Below are positions 7,777-15,458 of a stretch of 45,486 nucleotides of DNA, one piece after another. This DNA is from JBOHTO01 sp050733695. GTDB lineage: Bacteria; Gemmatimonadota; Gemmatimonadetes; Gemmatimonadales; Gemmatimonadaceae. Positions within the stretch are counted from its first letter, which is position 1. Each line of letters starts with the position of its first letter. The DNA lies in contig JBOHTO010000032.1 of assembly GCA_050733695.1 (NCBI GenBank), positions 1 to 45,486 of the forward strand. The letters are read 5' to 3'. The translations under genes and the position numbers were made by a program. The notes beneath the pieces were generated by a model. The model was not told the origin of the DNA and ran no database searches. It worked only from the letters and a program-made list of their open reading frames with translations.

Positions 7777-8265
7777 TCAGGCGACGTCGCTCCGTGTTTC
7801 CGTGCCCTCCCTCGTCCGCACGCCGGTAGTGCGTCGCCCGTCCACGGAGTACGCGCCCGCGCCGGAAAGCATCAGAGACACGAGCGCTGCTATGTAGAGC
7901 AGGTTCACCTCGTAGCCGGGCATGCCGAACGTCATCCCCGTCTCGTTCATGCCTGTGATGTTCATGAAGCTGAAACCGGCACCGATGTGCACGGTGAAGA
8001 GCGCCACCAGCATGTGGATCGTGAGCAGCGCGGCGGCGACGAGGACAAAGGCGCCGATCAGGAGCGCGATCGCGCCGAAAACCTCCACGATCGCGACGAC
8101 CCAGGCCATGATCCCCGGCATCGGAACACCGATCCCCTGCAGCATGCCGGTGAATCCCTGTCGCTCACCGGCGTCGAGCAGCTTGGGAAGTCCGTGATAC
8201 AGGAATCCGATCGCCATCATGATCCTGAGCGGAATCGGCGCGAGGGAGACCCATGTCTTCTGCAT
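7777..8265 (-). CDS. DoxX family membrane protein
   Basis: 162 residues with four hydrophobic segments and the DoxX/SURF4-like N-terminus PLRIMMAIGFLYHGLPKLLD, followed by GFTGMLQGIGVPMPGIMAWVVAIVEVFGAI. DoxX-type proteins are small inner-membrane proteins of poorly defined function (quinol oxidase subunit in Acidianus; a redox-linked membrane complex in mycobacteria). The ATG is preceded by a strong AGGAGG (rc of 8270-8275), which supports this start. It lies 51 nt downstream of the aquaporin gene on the same strand, so the two may form an operon. The specific role is unknown. Confidence 0.88.
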   Translation of the reverse strand: MQKTWVSLAPIPLRIMMAIGFLYHGLPKLLDAGERQGFTGMLQGIGVPMPGIMAWVVAIVEVFGAIALLIGAFVLVAAALLTIHMLVALFTVHIGAGFSFMNITGMNETGMTFGMPGYEVNLLYIAALVSLMLSGAGAYSVDGRRTTGVRTREGTETRSDVA

Positions 8266-8316
8266 TTCGACCTCCTGGGGAGTTGATGATTTCCGAAGAG
8301 CGGTTTCGTTCGTGCG

Positions 8317-9027
8317 TTACTCCGTCGGCGCGACCGCTCCATGGTCGGCTGGTTCAAGTATCCTTGGAAGGAAGAGCGAGTCGTAAACGAGCGCCGCGAT
8401 TATGCCGCCGAGTATCGGGCCAACCCAGTAGATGAACTGACCCTCGAAGATCCCGCTCGCCACGGCGGGGCCGAACGAGCGCGCGGGATTCAGCGATGCC
8501 CCGGTGAGAGGACCTATTGCGAGTATCATTGCGGTTACTGTGAGTCCGATCGCGAATCCGCCCACCTTGGGCGAACGCGGATCGACGGCAGTTCCGAAAA
8601 CTGCGAAGGTCAGGAAGAAGGTTGCGATCGCTTCGAGGATCACTGCCTGCGTCGCGCTCACGTCGATGGCTATCCGCTGGCCGCCGAGCCGCGTCGCCTC
8701 CGCAAGATCAACCGGGAACAGTCCAGCGAGCGCGTAGGCCGCGATCACGGCTGCCAGTATCTGCGCGAGGATGTAGACGCCCGCCATCATCACCTCGATT
8801 CTGCGGGCGGCGAGAAAGCCCAGCGTGACGGCGGGGTTGAGATGCCCGGAGATGCGCATGGTCGCCGTGACCATGATCCCGAGTATGAGACCATGCGCCA
8901 GGGCGATCTCGAGCAGCCCGACCTCGCCGCTGAGGCGCTCGGCCATCATTATCGCTCCGCCGCCCACGAAGACCAGGCCGAACGTCCCGACGAATTCCGC
9001 GACGAAGTGGCGTACTGCGTCCCGCAT
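8317..9027 (-). CDS. MIP family channel (aquaporin/aquaglyceroporin)
   Basis: Water or small-solute channel of 236 residues with six membrane helices and the two half-helix motifs SGHLNPAVT (NPA at 64-66) and ASLNPARS (NPA at 180-182). The selectivity Arg is R183. By alignment with AqpZ, the positions of Phe43 and His174 are occupied here by His45 and Ile168; loss of the narrowing His resembles archaeal AqpM rather than a strict water pore. This alignment was done by eye. The gene heads a minus-strand pair with the doxX-like gene. A glycerol kinase that would mark it as GlpF is absent. Confidence 0.92.
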   Translation of the reverse strand: MRDAVRHFVAEFVGTFGLVFVGGGAIMMAERLSGEVGLLEIALAHGLILGIMVTATMRISGHLNPAVTLGFLAARRIEVMMAGVYILAQILAAVIAAYALAGLFPVDLAEATRLGGQRIAIDVSATQAVILEAIATFFLTFAVFGTAVDPRSPKVGGFAIGLTVTAMILAIGPLTGASLNPARSFGPAVASGIFEGQFIYWVGPILGGIIAALVYDSLFLPRILEPADHGAVAPTE

Positions 9028-9659
9028 CGGTGTGGCTCCGCGTGCCCGGGTTATGCGGCGGCCGGAAGGGCCGCGTTCGCGAGGCCGAAACTATGCGGAT
9101 TCGGAGTATCGGGCAAGATGCGGGGTGCCGGTCAAAGCGGGGTGCGTCATCAGGAACTGCATGCCCGGACGCACGGCACCGATCCGGGATTCCAGGGCCT
9201 TTCAGCCTGCCGGACGGAGAACGACATCGACACGGACGCTGTCCGACGGCGGTCCGCTGCGCCGCTGCGCCGCTGCGAAAGGTACACGCGCGCACCAGAA
9301 ACCTCGGCCTGCGCCAGGCCGGCTGGGGCGGGAGGAAGGACCTGAACGACAACGCAAACGAATGCGGGACTGCTGACACTTGCCACATCATGCGCGTAGA
9401 ATCCTTCGGCATCGCTGCAAAAGGTCCTCATGCTTGCACTCCGGTGTCGCAGTTGTACTCGCCGGCGATGTGACACATCCCGGCGCACGCGGGGGTGGGC
9501 AAGGGCCGGGAACGGCAGGCTCGATGTCGATGCGCTCCCATCGTGATCCGCGCTGAGACATCGAAGAAGCTTGCGCGCGCCGGTTTCGAGGTCAAGCATC
9601 GGCTTCAAACCTCGTACTCCAATTGCTGCGGTCTGGTAGGCCATCCCCAGTGCGGACGA
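9028..9659. other. Intergenic region of 632 nt without a recognisable gene
   Basis: Between the aquaporin start and the fabF-type stop, both on the minus strand. Several frames are open by chance because of the GC content, but none encodes a recognisable family or has a convincing ribosome-binding site. The region must hold the aquaporin promoter. The only structure I see is the hairpin at 9587-9614 and a short GC-rich triplication near 9258-9278. Confidence 0.6.
9587..9614 (-). terminator. Hairpin downstream of the fabF-type gene, possible terminator
   Basis: CGAGGT/ACCTCG plus an inner AAGC/GCTT arm form a 10-bp stem with an ATCG loop, about 45 nt past the ketosynthase stop. There is no T-run after it on the minus strand, so it is at best a weak or Rho-assisted terminator. 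Confidence 0.3.
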
Positions 9660-10904
9660 CTACGAATCCCGCCGCATCACCAGCGCTGCGTTTATCCCGC
9701 CGAATCCGAACGAATTGGTGAGGAGATGCTCGACGCTGGCCTCGCGTCCGCGCGCGGGGATGTAATCGAGATCGCACGCCTCATCGGTCTCGCTGAGGTT
9801 GACGGTGGGCGGGAGCCAGCCGTTCGCCAGCGCCTGCGAGCAGATCGCGGCCTCGATTGCGCCCGACGCACCGAGCGCGTGTCCGTAGTAGCCCTTCGTC
9901 CCGCTCACCTGGAGGCGGTACGCGTGATCGCCGAAGACAAGCTTGATCGCTTCCGTTTCCGTCGAGTCGTTGAGCGGTGTCGAACTTCCGTGCGCATTCA
10001 CGTATGAGATCTCCGTGGGCGCGACGTGCGCGTCTTCAAGTGCGCGCAGCATGGAGCGCGCTGCCTGTGCGCCACCGGGGAGCGGCGCGGTCATGTGATG
10101 CGCGTCGTTCGACATGCCGAAGCCGAGCACTTCCGCGTAGATGCGCGCGCCGCGCGCCATCGCACGGGCGCGCTCCTCGAGCACGATCACCGCGGCACCC
10201 TCTCCCATCACGAAGCCGTCGCGGTCGCGGTCGAAGGGGCGCGATGCATGCGCGGGATCGTCGTTCCTCGTCGACATTGCCCGGATGAGAGCGAAGGCGC
10301 CGAAGCAGAGCGGCGCAAGCGGCGCCTCGGCACCGCCGCACAGCATGATATCCGCATAACCATCGCGCACCTGACGGAATGCCTCACCCACGGCGATCGT
10401 CCCCGATGCACAGCTCATTGCGTTCGTACTGTTCGGCCCCTGCACGCCGAGCTCTATCGCGATGTTGCAGCTCGAGGCGCCGCCGAACACGGAGAGAGCG
10501 AGCAGTGGATCAACCGCCCGCAGTCCTCCCTTGAGAAACTCGCCGACCTGTTCCTCCGCGTAGCTGATACCCCCGAGTGCGGAACCCATCATGGCGCCGA
10601 TCCGTTCGCGGTCCTCGCGCGCGAGATCGAGCTCAGCGTCCTCCGCTGCGAGCCGCGCGGAGACGACCGAGAACTGGCCGAACCTGTCCAGCCGCTTCGA
10701 CTTCCGTCGCTCCAGAAATTCCGTCGGGACGAAATCCCGGACTTCACCCGCGTTTCGGCTGCGAAAGGGTGAAGCATCGAAGCGCGTTATGGCACGAACG
10801 GCCGATGTCTCCGCGCGCAGTCCTGCCCACAACCCGCCCTCTGCGATTCCTATCGGCGTCACAGCGCCCACGCCCGTAACCACGACGCGACGATTCCGAT
10901 TCAC
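9660..10904 (-). CDS. Beta-ketoacyl synthase of the FabF (KAS II) type
   Basis: Condensing enzyme of 414 residues that extends acyl-ACP by decarboxylative condensation. The catalytic triad is present: Cys165 in NAMSCASGT, His305 in NAHGSSTPLND and His342 in KGYYGHALGASG with Lys337. The end NSFGFGGINAALV is typical. The motif around the Cys and KGYYGHALGA differ from housekeeping FabF (consensus ACSAG, KSMTGHLLGA). The gene closes an operon with a cyclase-like protein, a methyltransferase and flavin enzymes, so a specialised pathway is more likely than primary fatty acid synthesis. No ACP gene is nearby. The GTG start at 10904 overlaps the SRPBCC stop (GTGA). Confidence 0.9.
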   Translation of the reverse strand: MNRNRRVVVTGVGAVTPIGIAEGGLWAGLRAETSAVRAITRFDASPFRSRNAGEVRDFVPTEFLERRKSKRLDRFGQFSVVSARLAAEDAELDLAREDRERIGAMMGSALGGISYAEEQVGEFLKGGLRAVDPLLALSVFGGASSCNIAIELGVQGPNSTNAMSCASGTIAVGEAFRQVRDGYADIMLCGGAEAPLAPLCFGAFALIRAMSTRNDDPAHASRPFDRDRDGFVMGEGAAVIVLEERARAMARGARIYAEVLGFGMSNDAHHMTAPLPGGAQAARSMLRALEDAHVAPTEISYVNAHGSSTPLNDSTETEAIKLVFGDHAYRLQVSGTKGYYGHALGASGAIEAAICSQALANGWLPPTVNLSETDEACDLDYIPARGREASVEHLLTNSFGFGGINAALVMRRDS

Positions 10905-11491
10905 CTGTTACCCCTCGCTTTCTGCGCGTCTCGCTCCGCGACCAGGGCAAGGCCCTGGAGCGTGCGCGATGCTATTCCGTGGATGAACAGGGGGCCTATG
11001 ACCATCGTGGCAGCCCGCGCTCCGATGATCGGCCACCGAGGTCCGTCCCATTCGTGCACGATGCGGACTAGCGTCGCGCGGTTCGTCCCGGAGGGGTCAA
11101 CCGGCTCGAAGCTCCACTCGACATCCATTCCCGTCGTGATGCCGCCTACGTGCCGGAAGCGCATGGCCGGCCGACCCCGATCGATGCGCATTTCCGAGAG
11201 CCACCACGTCGGCCAGCCCAGCGGTCCTCCGAAGGGGCGCACGGCCGACATCTCGACCAGTCCGCCGCCGTCCTGCGCCCGCTCGCGGAAGCGTACGAAG
11301 CGATAGTGCCGGAGGTGCTCAGGCCAGCGATCCACGCGCGAGGCGAGATCGAAGATCGTCGTCACATCCGAGTGCACGATCCGGTGGTCGACGGTCGACA
11401 TCCGGCGACCGGTGGGCATGGGCCCGAGCTCGACCTGTGTGCGGCGACTCGCGCCCGCGACGGTCCCTCCGCGTGGGTCGGGGGCGGGCAT
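10901..11491 (-). CDS. SRPBCC (polyketide cyclase/START-like) protein
   Basis: A 196-residue ligand-pocket protein. The domain begins near VDHRIVHSDVTTIFDLASRVDRWPEHLRHYRFVRF, the first strand and helix of SRPBCC folds (compare polyketide cyclase/dehydrase families). It then has alternating strands (AMRFRHVGGI, VEWSFEPVD, ATLVRIVHEWDG) and a long C-terminal helix (FIHGIASRTLQGLALVAERD). The start taken is the ATG at 11491, which shares a base with the methyltransferase stop; the frame is open further upstream and an internal ATG (about residue 31) would give only the domain. Next to a ketosynthase, a role in folding or aromatising the product is plausible but unproven. Confidence 0.75.
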   Translation of the reverse strand: MPAPDPRGGTVAGASRRTQVELGPMPTGRRMSTVDHRIVHSDVTTIFDLASRVDRWPEHLRHYRFVRFRERAQDGGGLVEMSAVRPFGGPLGWPTWWLSEMRIDRGRPAMRFRHVGGITTGMDVEWSFEPVDPSGTNRATLVRIVHEWDGPRWPIIGARAATMVIGPLFIHGIASRTLQGLALVAERDAQKARGNR

Positions 11492-12222
11492 CACGCTGCC
11501 CGCCTCCCCTCCCATACCGGAGTCCAGCTCGCGGTGATCCGGAAACCACGCCGCTCGCATACAACCGGATGGAATCCGATCACGTCGTGGATCAGATCGC
11601 GCAGCTCGGGCGCGGTGAATCCACGCATGACCGAGACGACGCCGTCGTGCCGGCTCACGGCGTGGAAACCGAGCGGAAAGGAGACCATCCAGATCCCCGC
11701 AGCGGCAGCCCAGCTTCGCCGGATGTCACTGATGATGACTCGCCCGCGCGCCACGCGGTCGAGTTCGCGGATCACGTCCGCCGCCTTCCGGTCATCGAAA
11801 TGGTGAACGACCTGCGAACAGGTCACGAACTCCACGCTGTGATCGGGGAAGGGAAGACGCGTCGCGCAGCCACGGACGGCGATGCCCGCACGCGCGCGTG
11901 CGGCAGCGACCAGCGCTTCCGATCCGTCGAGGCCAACCGTCGTCAATCGCACGCCGTGGGCGGCCGCCACTTCGCGCGCGCGCGCCGGTATGTCCCCGAT
12001 TCCGGTCCCCACGTCCAGCAGCGTCGCCTCGCGTGTCCCGCCGCGCCCCTTCATGCGATTCAAGGCTGGCACCAGCTCGGCGATCACAGCGCTCGATCCG
12101 CCGAGCAGGTGGTTCGCGCGCGCAACGTCTGCCAGGGAGCGGCGCTGGATCTCCGCCGACATGGTTGGATCATCCAGATACTCGATGCCGCGTACGCGGG
12201 GCGGCGTCAGAAGCGATGGCAT
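11491..12222 (-). CDS. Class I SAM-dependent methyltransferase
   Basis: 243 residues. SAM-binding motif I is LLDVGTGIGDIP (68-79), followed by VGLDGSEALVAAAR (motif II), LPFPDHSVEFVTCSQVVHHF (motif III and post-motif region) and VIISDIRRSW. The N-terminal YLDDPTMSAEIQRRSLADVARANHLLGG resembles methyltransferases that sit in type III polyketide synthase operons next to an FAD oxidoreductase; I base this on memory of the family, not a search. It follows the flavin reductase with no gap (TAG then ATG) and overlaps the SRPBCC start. Substrate unknown. Confidence 0.85.
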   Translation of the reverse strand: MPSLLTPPRVRGIEYLDDPTMSAEIQRRSLADVARANHLLGGSSAVIAELVPALNRMKGRGGTREATLLDVGTGIGDIPARAREVAAAHGVRLTTVGLDGSEALVAAARARAGIAVRGCATRLPFPDHSVEFVTCSQVVHHFDDRKAADVIRELDRVARGRVIISDIRRSWAAAAGIWMVSFPLGFHAVSRHDGVVSVMRGFTAPELRDLIHDVIGFHPVVCERRGFRITASWTPVWEGRRAA

Positions 12223-12699
12223 CTACCGCTCGAGCGTCGCATAGCCGCCGCGATAGTACAGCAGCGGCGTGTCTGTCCGCGCCTCGGCGCTCTCGACCTC
12301 GGCAAGGCAGATCGTGTGATCGCCGCCGTCGTGAAGATCGACGATACGGCACTCGAGCTGCGCGAGCGCGCCGTCGAGAAGCACCACACCGGTCTGGCCT
12401 CGCATGAAGCCGATGCCTTCGAAACGGTCCGTATCGACGCCGGCGAAGCGGCGTGAGAGTGCTTCCTGCCCGGCGGCCAGAATGCTCACGCCGAAGTGCA
12501 ACGACTCGCGAAGCACGCGCGACATTGCCGCCGTGTGGTCGATGCAGATCAGCACCATGGGCGGTTCCAGGCTGAGCGAGCAGAACGCGCTCACCGTCAT
12601 CCCGACATCCTGGCCGCCTTCATCGCGTGCGGTGATGATCGTGATGCCGGATGCAAAGCGGCCAAGGACGCTGCGAAACGTGTCGCTGTCGAGTGTCAT
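12223..12699 (-). CDS. Flavin reductase-like (FMN-binding split barrel) protein
   Basis: 158 residues of the flavin reductase domain found in HpaC-type NAD(P)H:flavin oxidoreductases. The start FRSVLGRFASGITIITA, GMTVSAFCSLSLEPPMVLICID and FGVSILAAGQEALSRRFAG are the characteristic blocks. Such proteins supply reduced FMN/FAD to a partner oxygenase or reductase. The gene encoded 19 nt upstream on the same strand is an FAD-dependent oxidoreductase, so a two-component system is a reasonable inference. Confidence 0.88.
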   Translation of the reverse strand: MTLDSDTFRSVLGRFASGITIITARDEGGQDVGMTVSAFCSLSLEPPMVLICIDHTAAMSRVLRESLHFGVSILAAGQEALSRRFAGVDTDRFEGIGFMRGQTGVVLLDGALAQLECRIVDLHDGGDHTICLAEVESAEARTDTPLLYYRGGYATLER

Positions 12700-12718
12700 T
12701 GCCGGCCGAAGCTGACGG

Positions 12719-13966
12719 TCACGTGAGAAGTCTCATCAGGTACGATGGGCGCAGTACCTCGTGCGGCGGAACGAAATCGCCCGTGACACCGACGAGGAGA
12801 TCGGCCATGTCCTTTCGTCGTGCCAGTACACGCACGACGCGATTGATGAGCACAGGGAATGCCACGGCCGTCGCGACCAGCCGCTCGACGGTCCACTTGC
12901 GGCCGAACACCTCCCGCCGTTTCCCGTTGTAGGCAGCGAGCGCACGATCCGCCGATCGGGGATCACCGGCAGCCATCGCCGCAATCGCATCGAGCGCGAA
13001 CGGGGCCAGGATCTCACCGCCGTGCAGCGCGGCGTAGATGCCTTCGCCCGTGAAGGGGTCGTAGAAGTCGGCGGCATCGCCAACCAGCGCGGCGCCTGGC
13101 GCCCATGCAAGCCGCGCGCGCGACGCGAATGGCCCCGTGGTCCAGACGGGTGAGACACGCTCGGCGCCGGCGAAGCGGGGCGCGAGATGGGGGCGCGCGG
13201 CCAGCCAGCTCTCCAGGAATCCAATGCGACCCGCGACCAGTTCACCGGCCCGCCGCGCAGGGATGACCACGGCCACGTTCGTTTCTCCGTTGCCGACATC
13301 GGCGATCCCGGTGTAGCCGCCGCGCTCCACGTGCATCTCGCCATGCTGCCCGACACCATCCACTCCGCGGTAGTGCGTGACCAGCGCTATCCTGCGCGGC
13401 CAGCGCGCGGTGCGCGCGAGCCCCAGGCGCCGCGCGACGACCGAGCGGAGGCCGTCGGCCCCGATGACGAGTCGCGCCCTGACGGTGCTCTCCTCGCCCG
13501 AGGGCAGGCGCACACGCACACCCGTAACCCGCCCCCGCCCCCGCCCCCGCCCCACGTCCCGGTGCACATCGGATACGCGAACACCTTCGATGACCTCCGC
13601 ACCGGCAGCGCGCGCCACCCCGAGCAGAATCGCATCGAGAGTGCGGCGCCGGATCGCGAGGCCGCGATCGCGAAAGCCGCGATAGCCGTGGCTGGCTGCG
13701 AAATCACCACGCATCATCGCGCCGTCCGGTGCGCGCACGGTCATCCCTGCGAGATGCGCCGCGCCCGCTCCTTCCACAGCAGCCAGTGCGCCCATGTCGG
13801 ACAGAATGCGCGATGCCTCGGGGCTCAGATACTCGGCGCACGGCTTGTCGCGGGGGAACCGGGCACGGTCGAGAATCCGGACGTTCGCGCCTGACTGTGC
13901 GAGGGCCCAGCCGATCGCAGCGCCCGCCGGGCCGCCCCCGACGACAATCACGTCGCTCTCGCCCAA
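12719..13966 (-). CDS. FAD-dependent oxidoreductase, geranylgeranyl reductase-like family
   Basis: 415 residues. The dinucleotide-binding GGGPAG lies at 10-15, RFPRDKPCAEYLSP is the family's post-Rossmann block (compare K(P/A)CGE in geranylgeranyl reductases), ARLVIGADGLRSVVARRLGL is the middle FAD motif, and AALVGDAADFYDPFTGEGIYAALHGG is the third. The C-terminal helical part fits the reductase/halogenase-like superfamily. A Gly-Arg run at about residue 140 comes from a GGGGGC repeat in the gene. Reaction unknown: isoprenoid double-bond reduction, hydroxylation and halogenation are all possible for this superfamily. It is in an operon with a flavin reductase and methyltransferase. Confidence 0.85.
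   Translation of the reverse strand: MGESDVIVVGGGPAGAAIGWALAQSGANVRILDRARFPRDKPCAEYLSPEASRILSDMGALAAVEGAGAAHLAGMTVRAPDGAMMRGDFAASHGYRGFRDRGLAIRRRTLDAILLGVARAAGAEVIEGVRVSDVHRDVGRGRGRGRVTGVRVRLPSGEESTVRARLVIGADGLRSVVARRLGLARTARWPRRIALVTHYRGVDGVGQHGEMHVERGGYTGIADVGNGETNVAVVIPARRAGELVAGRIGFLESWLAARPHLAPRFAGAERVSPVWTTGPFASRARLAWAPGAALVGDAADFYDPFTGEGIYAALHGGEILAPFALDAIAAMAAGDPRSADRALAAYNGKRREVFGRKWTVERLVATAVAFPVLINRVVRVLARRKDMADLLVGVTGDFVPPHEVLRPSYLMRLLT
13531..13553 (-). repeat. GGGGGC tandem repeat inside the FAD oxidoreductase gene
   Basis: Three perfect 6-nt units plus a partial fourth give four G-tracts on the coding (minus) strand, translated as alternating Gly and Arg. It is the same unit as the repeat in hemD at 4116, and again on the sense strand. 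It interrupts an otherwise conserved region, consistent with local slippage expansion. Confidence 0.8.
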
Positions 13967-13969
13967 CGC

Positions 13970-14482
13970 TCAGCCCACGCGCGCAAACTGATCGTCGCCG
14001 AGGAACAGAGTCGAACCCCCATCCTCCACGCGATAGCGAAATCGAACCGTCCCGCTGTTGGGCGACTGCCATGTGATCACGACGACATCGTTCTCCGTGC
14101 GCCAGAGCGCCGTGGCCTCGACCGTGTCCGAATAGCCCCAGGCGAGATTCGTGGCGGTCACTTCGCGCACTGTCCTTCCGTCCGAGCCGAAGGCCCAGCG
14201 CGTGCGCGAGCTGTGCACGACACCCGATGCATCGCTGAAGTAGATGGTACGGCTCCAGCTCCCGACCAGCCCGGCATCGCGCGTCGCTGCGCCGTTTCCG
14301 TTGCCCACGCCACCGGTGCCGCTCCGCGGGCCGGTGATCGGGCCTGCATCGCCACAGCCCACGAGCAGAACGCATGCGAGTGCTGCTGCGCAGCCGCGCA
14401 GGCGGCTCGAGATCCGAGCACAATGCCGCCCGCGCGAATCTCGTGGCCGACGACCCGTCGTCTGACGCAGGATCCGGATCAA
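13970..14482 (-). CDS. Small lipoprotein, unknown function
   Basis: I do not recognise a family. A hydrophobic stretch ending in the lipobox LLVGC (in ACVLLVGCGDAG) marks a lipoprotein. The mature part is about 125 residues, Gly-rich at first, then beta-rich with many Trp/Tyr (LVGSWSRTIYFSD, YRVEDGGSTLFLGDD), resembling a small lipocalin-like or beta-sandwich domain. The start is uncertain: the TTG at 14482 overlaps the DUF92 stop (TTGA) and leaves an unusually long basic n-region of about 30 residues; an ATG at 14503 is the alternative. It ends 3 nt before the FAD oxidoreductase start, so it belongs to that operon. Confidence 0.6.
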   Translation of the reverse strand: MIRILRQTTGRRPRDSRGRHCARISSRLRGCAAALACVLLVGCGDAGPITGPRSGTGGVGNGNGAATRDAGLVGSWSRTIYFSDASGVVHSSRTRWAFGSDGRTVREVTATNLAWGYSDTVEATALWRTENDVVVITWQSPNSGTVRFRYRVEDGGSTLFLGDDQFARVG

Positions 14483-15273
14483 GACAACAGCGCAGCGACG
14501 CATGCGCCGACCAATGTGCTCATCAAGTTCACCACGTCGTTGTCGAGCCAGGCGATGCCGCCGGCCGGAATTGTATCGTTGCCGCACACATGGATGCTGC
14601 GTTCCGTGAACTCATCGCACACGCTGCACCTCCGCCGGCCCTGCAGGGCCGCGCCGATTACCGAGTCCGCGGTCGAGCCTGCGAAGCCACCGACGAGCGC
14701 ACCGAGCACGGCCTGCCAGGTCCAGCCAACGATCCACGCGGAGCAAGCGATGAACAGCGCACCAGAGAAGGCTGCGGAGAAACCGAGCGGGGTCACTCCA
14801 CCAGAGGCACCCGTCGCGAGTTCTCGACCTGAGAGTATGGAGCGGGGGCGCCGGCGCGCCAGTGTGCCCATCTCGGTGGACCACGTATCGGACGTGGCAG
14901 CGGCCAGAGCACCAGCGCCGATCGTCGTCCAGCCGTCCCAGGGCAGGAGCAATGACATGAGCGCCGCCGCAGTGAAGATGCTGCCGTTCGCGAACACCTG
15001 GCCAGCGTCGCGCGCGCCGCCCTTCGCGACGACCGACGCAACCCGGGCGCTGCGCACGTCGGATCGGATTGCCGAGAGTGCAATGGAGGAGAGGAAGAAC
15101 GCGACCAGCAGGACCGCCCAGCCCCACCCGGCGGCGGCGCACACTGCGGCCACGGTGATGGCGGCAATCACGCCGGAGGCCGTGAGCGCCCGGGTGCGAT
15201 ATGCAGCGAACGCAACGGTCGTGGCCAGAAGCATTCCTGCTGCCGCGCGGACGAACACCGGATGGGCGTTCAT
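14479..15273 (-). CDS. DUF92/TMEM19 family membrane protein (VTE6-like)
   Basis: 264 residues with about six to seven hydrophobic segments. Family blocks are VFANGSIFTAAALMSLL, AATSDTWSTEMGTLARRRPRSIL (the SDT-(W/F)-(S/A)-(S/T)-E-G motif), GASGGVTPLG and GFAGSTADSVIGAALQ, with a Cys pair in RRCSVCDEFTE. The plant member VTE6 phosphorylates phytyl-phosphate for tocopherol synthesis; bacterial members are mostly uncharacterised. I take the ATG at 15273, since the longer frame (to 15480) adds a non-homologous leader overlapping the divergent gene. It heads the operon containing the geranylgeranyl-reductase-like enzyme, which hints at prenyl-lipid metabolism. Confidence 0.82.
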   Translation of the reverse strand: MNAHPVFVRAAAGMLLATTVAFAAYRTRALTASGVIAAITVAAVCAAAGWGWAVLLVAFFLSSIALSAIRSDVRSARVASVVAKGGARDAGQVFANGSIFTAAALMSLLLPWDGWTTIGAGALAAATSDTWSTEMGTLARRRPRSILSGRELATGASGGVTPLGFSAAFSGALFIACSAWIVGWTWQAVLGALVGGFAGSTADSVIGAALQGRRRCSVCDEFTERSIHVCGNDTIPAGGIAWLDNDVVNLMSTLVGACVAALLS

Positions 15274-15458
15274 CCACGAAAGATGGCGCAACGCCGTCGC
15301 CCTGGCGCGGAGCAGATCGCCGGATGCTTGAATGGGCCCCACTGTGCGGTTAGCTTCGCTCCAGCAGTACGGTTCTCCTGACCAGCCTTCCGCTCCCCTC
15401 GCTTCGACCGCGCGCTCCTCAAATCGCCGCCCCTCTTCCGGTATACCGTTCGCACCCA

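Noticed and set aside
9150..9644. 164-codon minus-strand frame in the 632-nt gap
   Set aside because: Composition is typical of random GC-rich frames (Arg/Ser/Ala), no motif, no Shine-Dalgarno.
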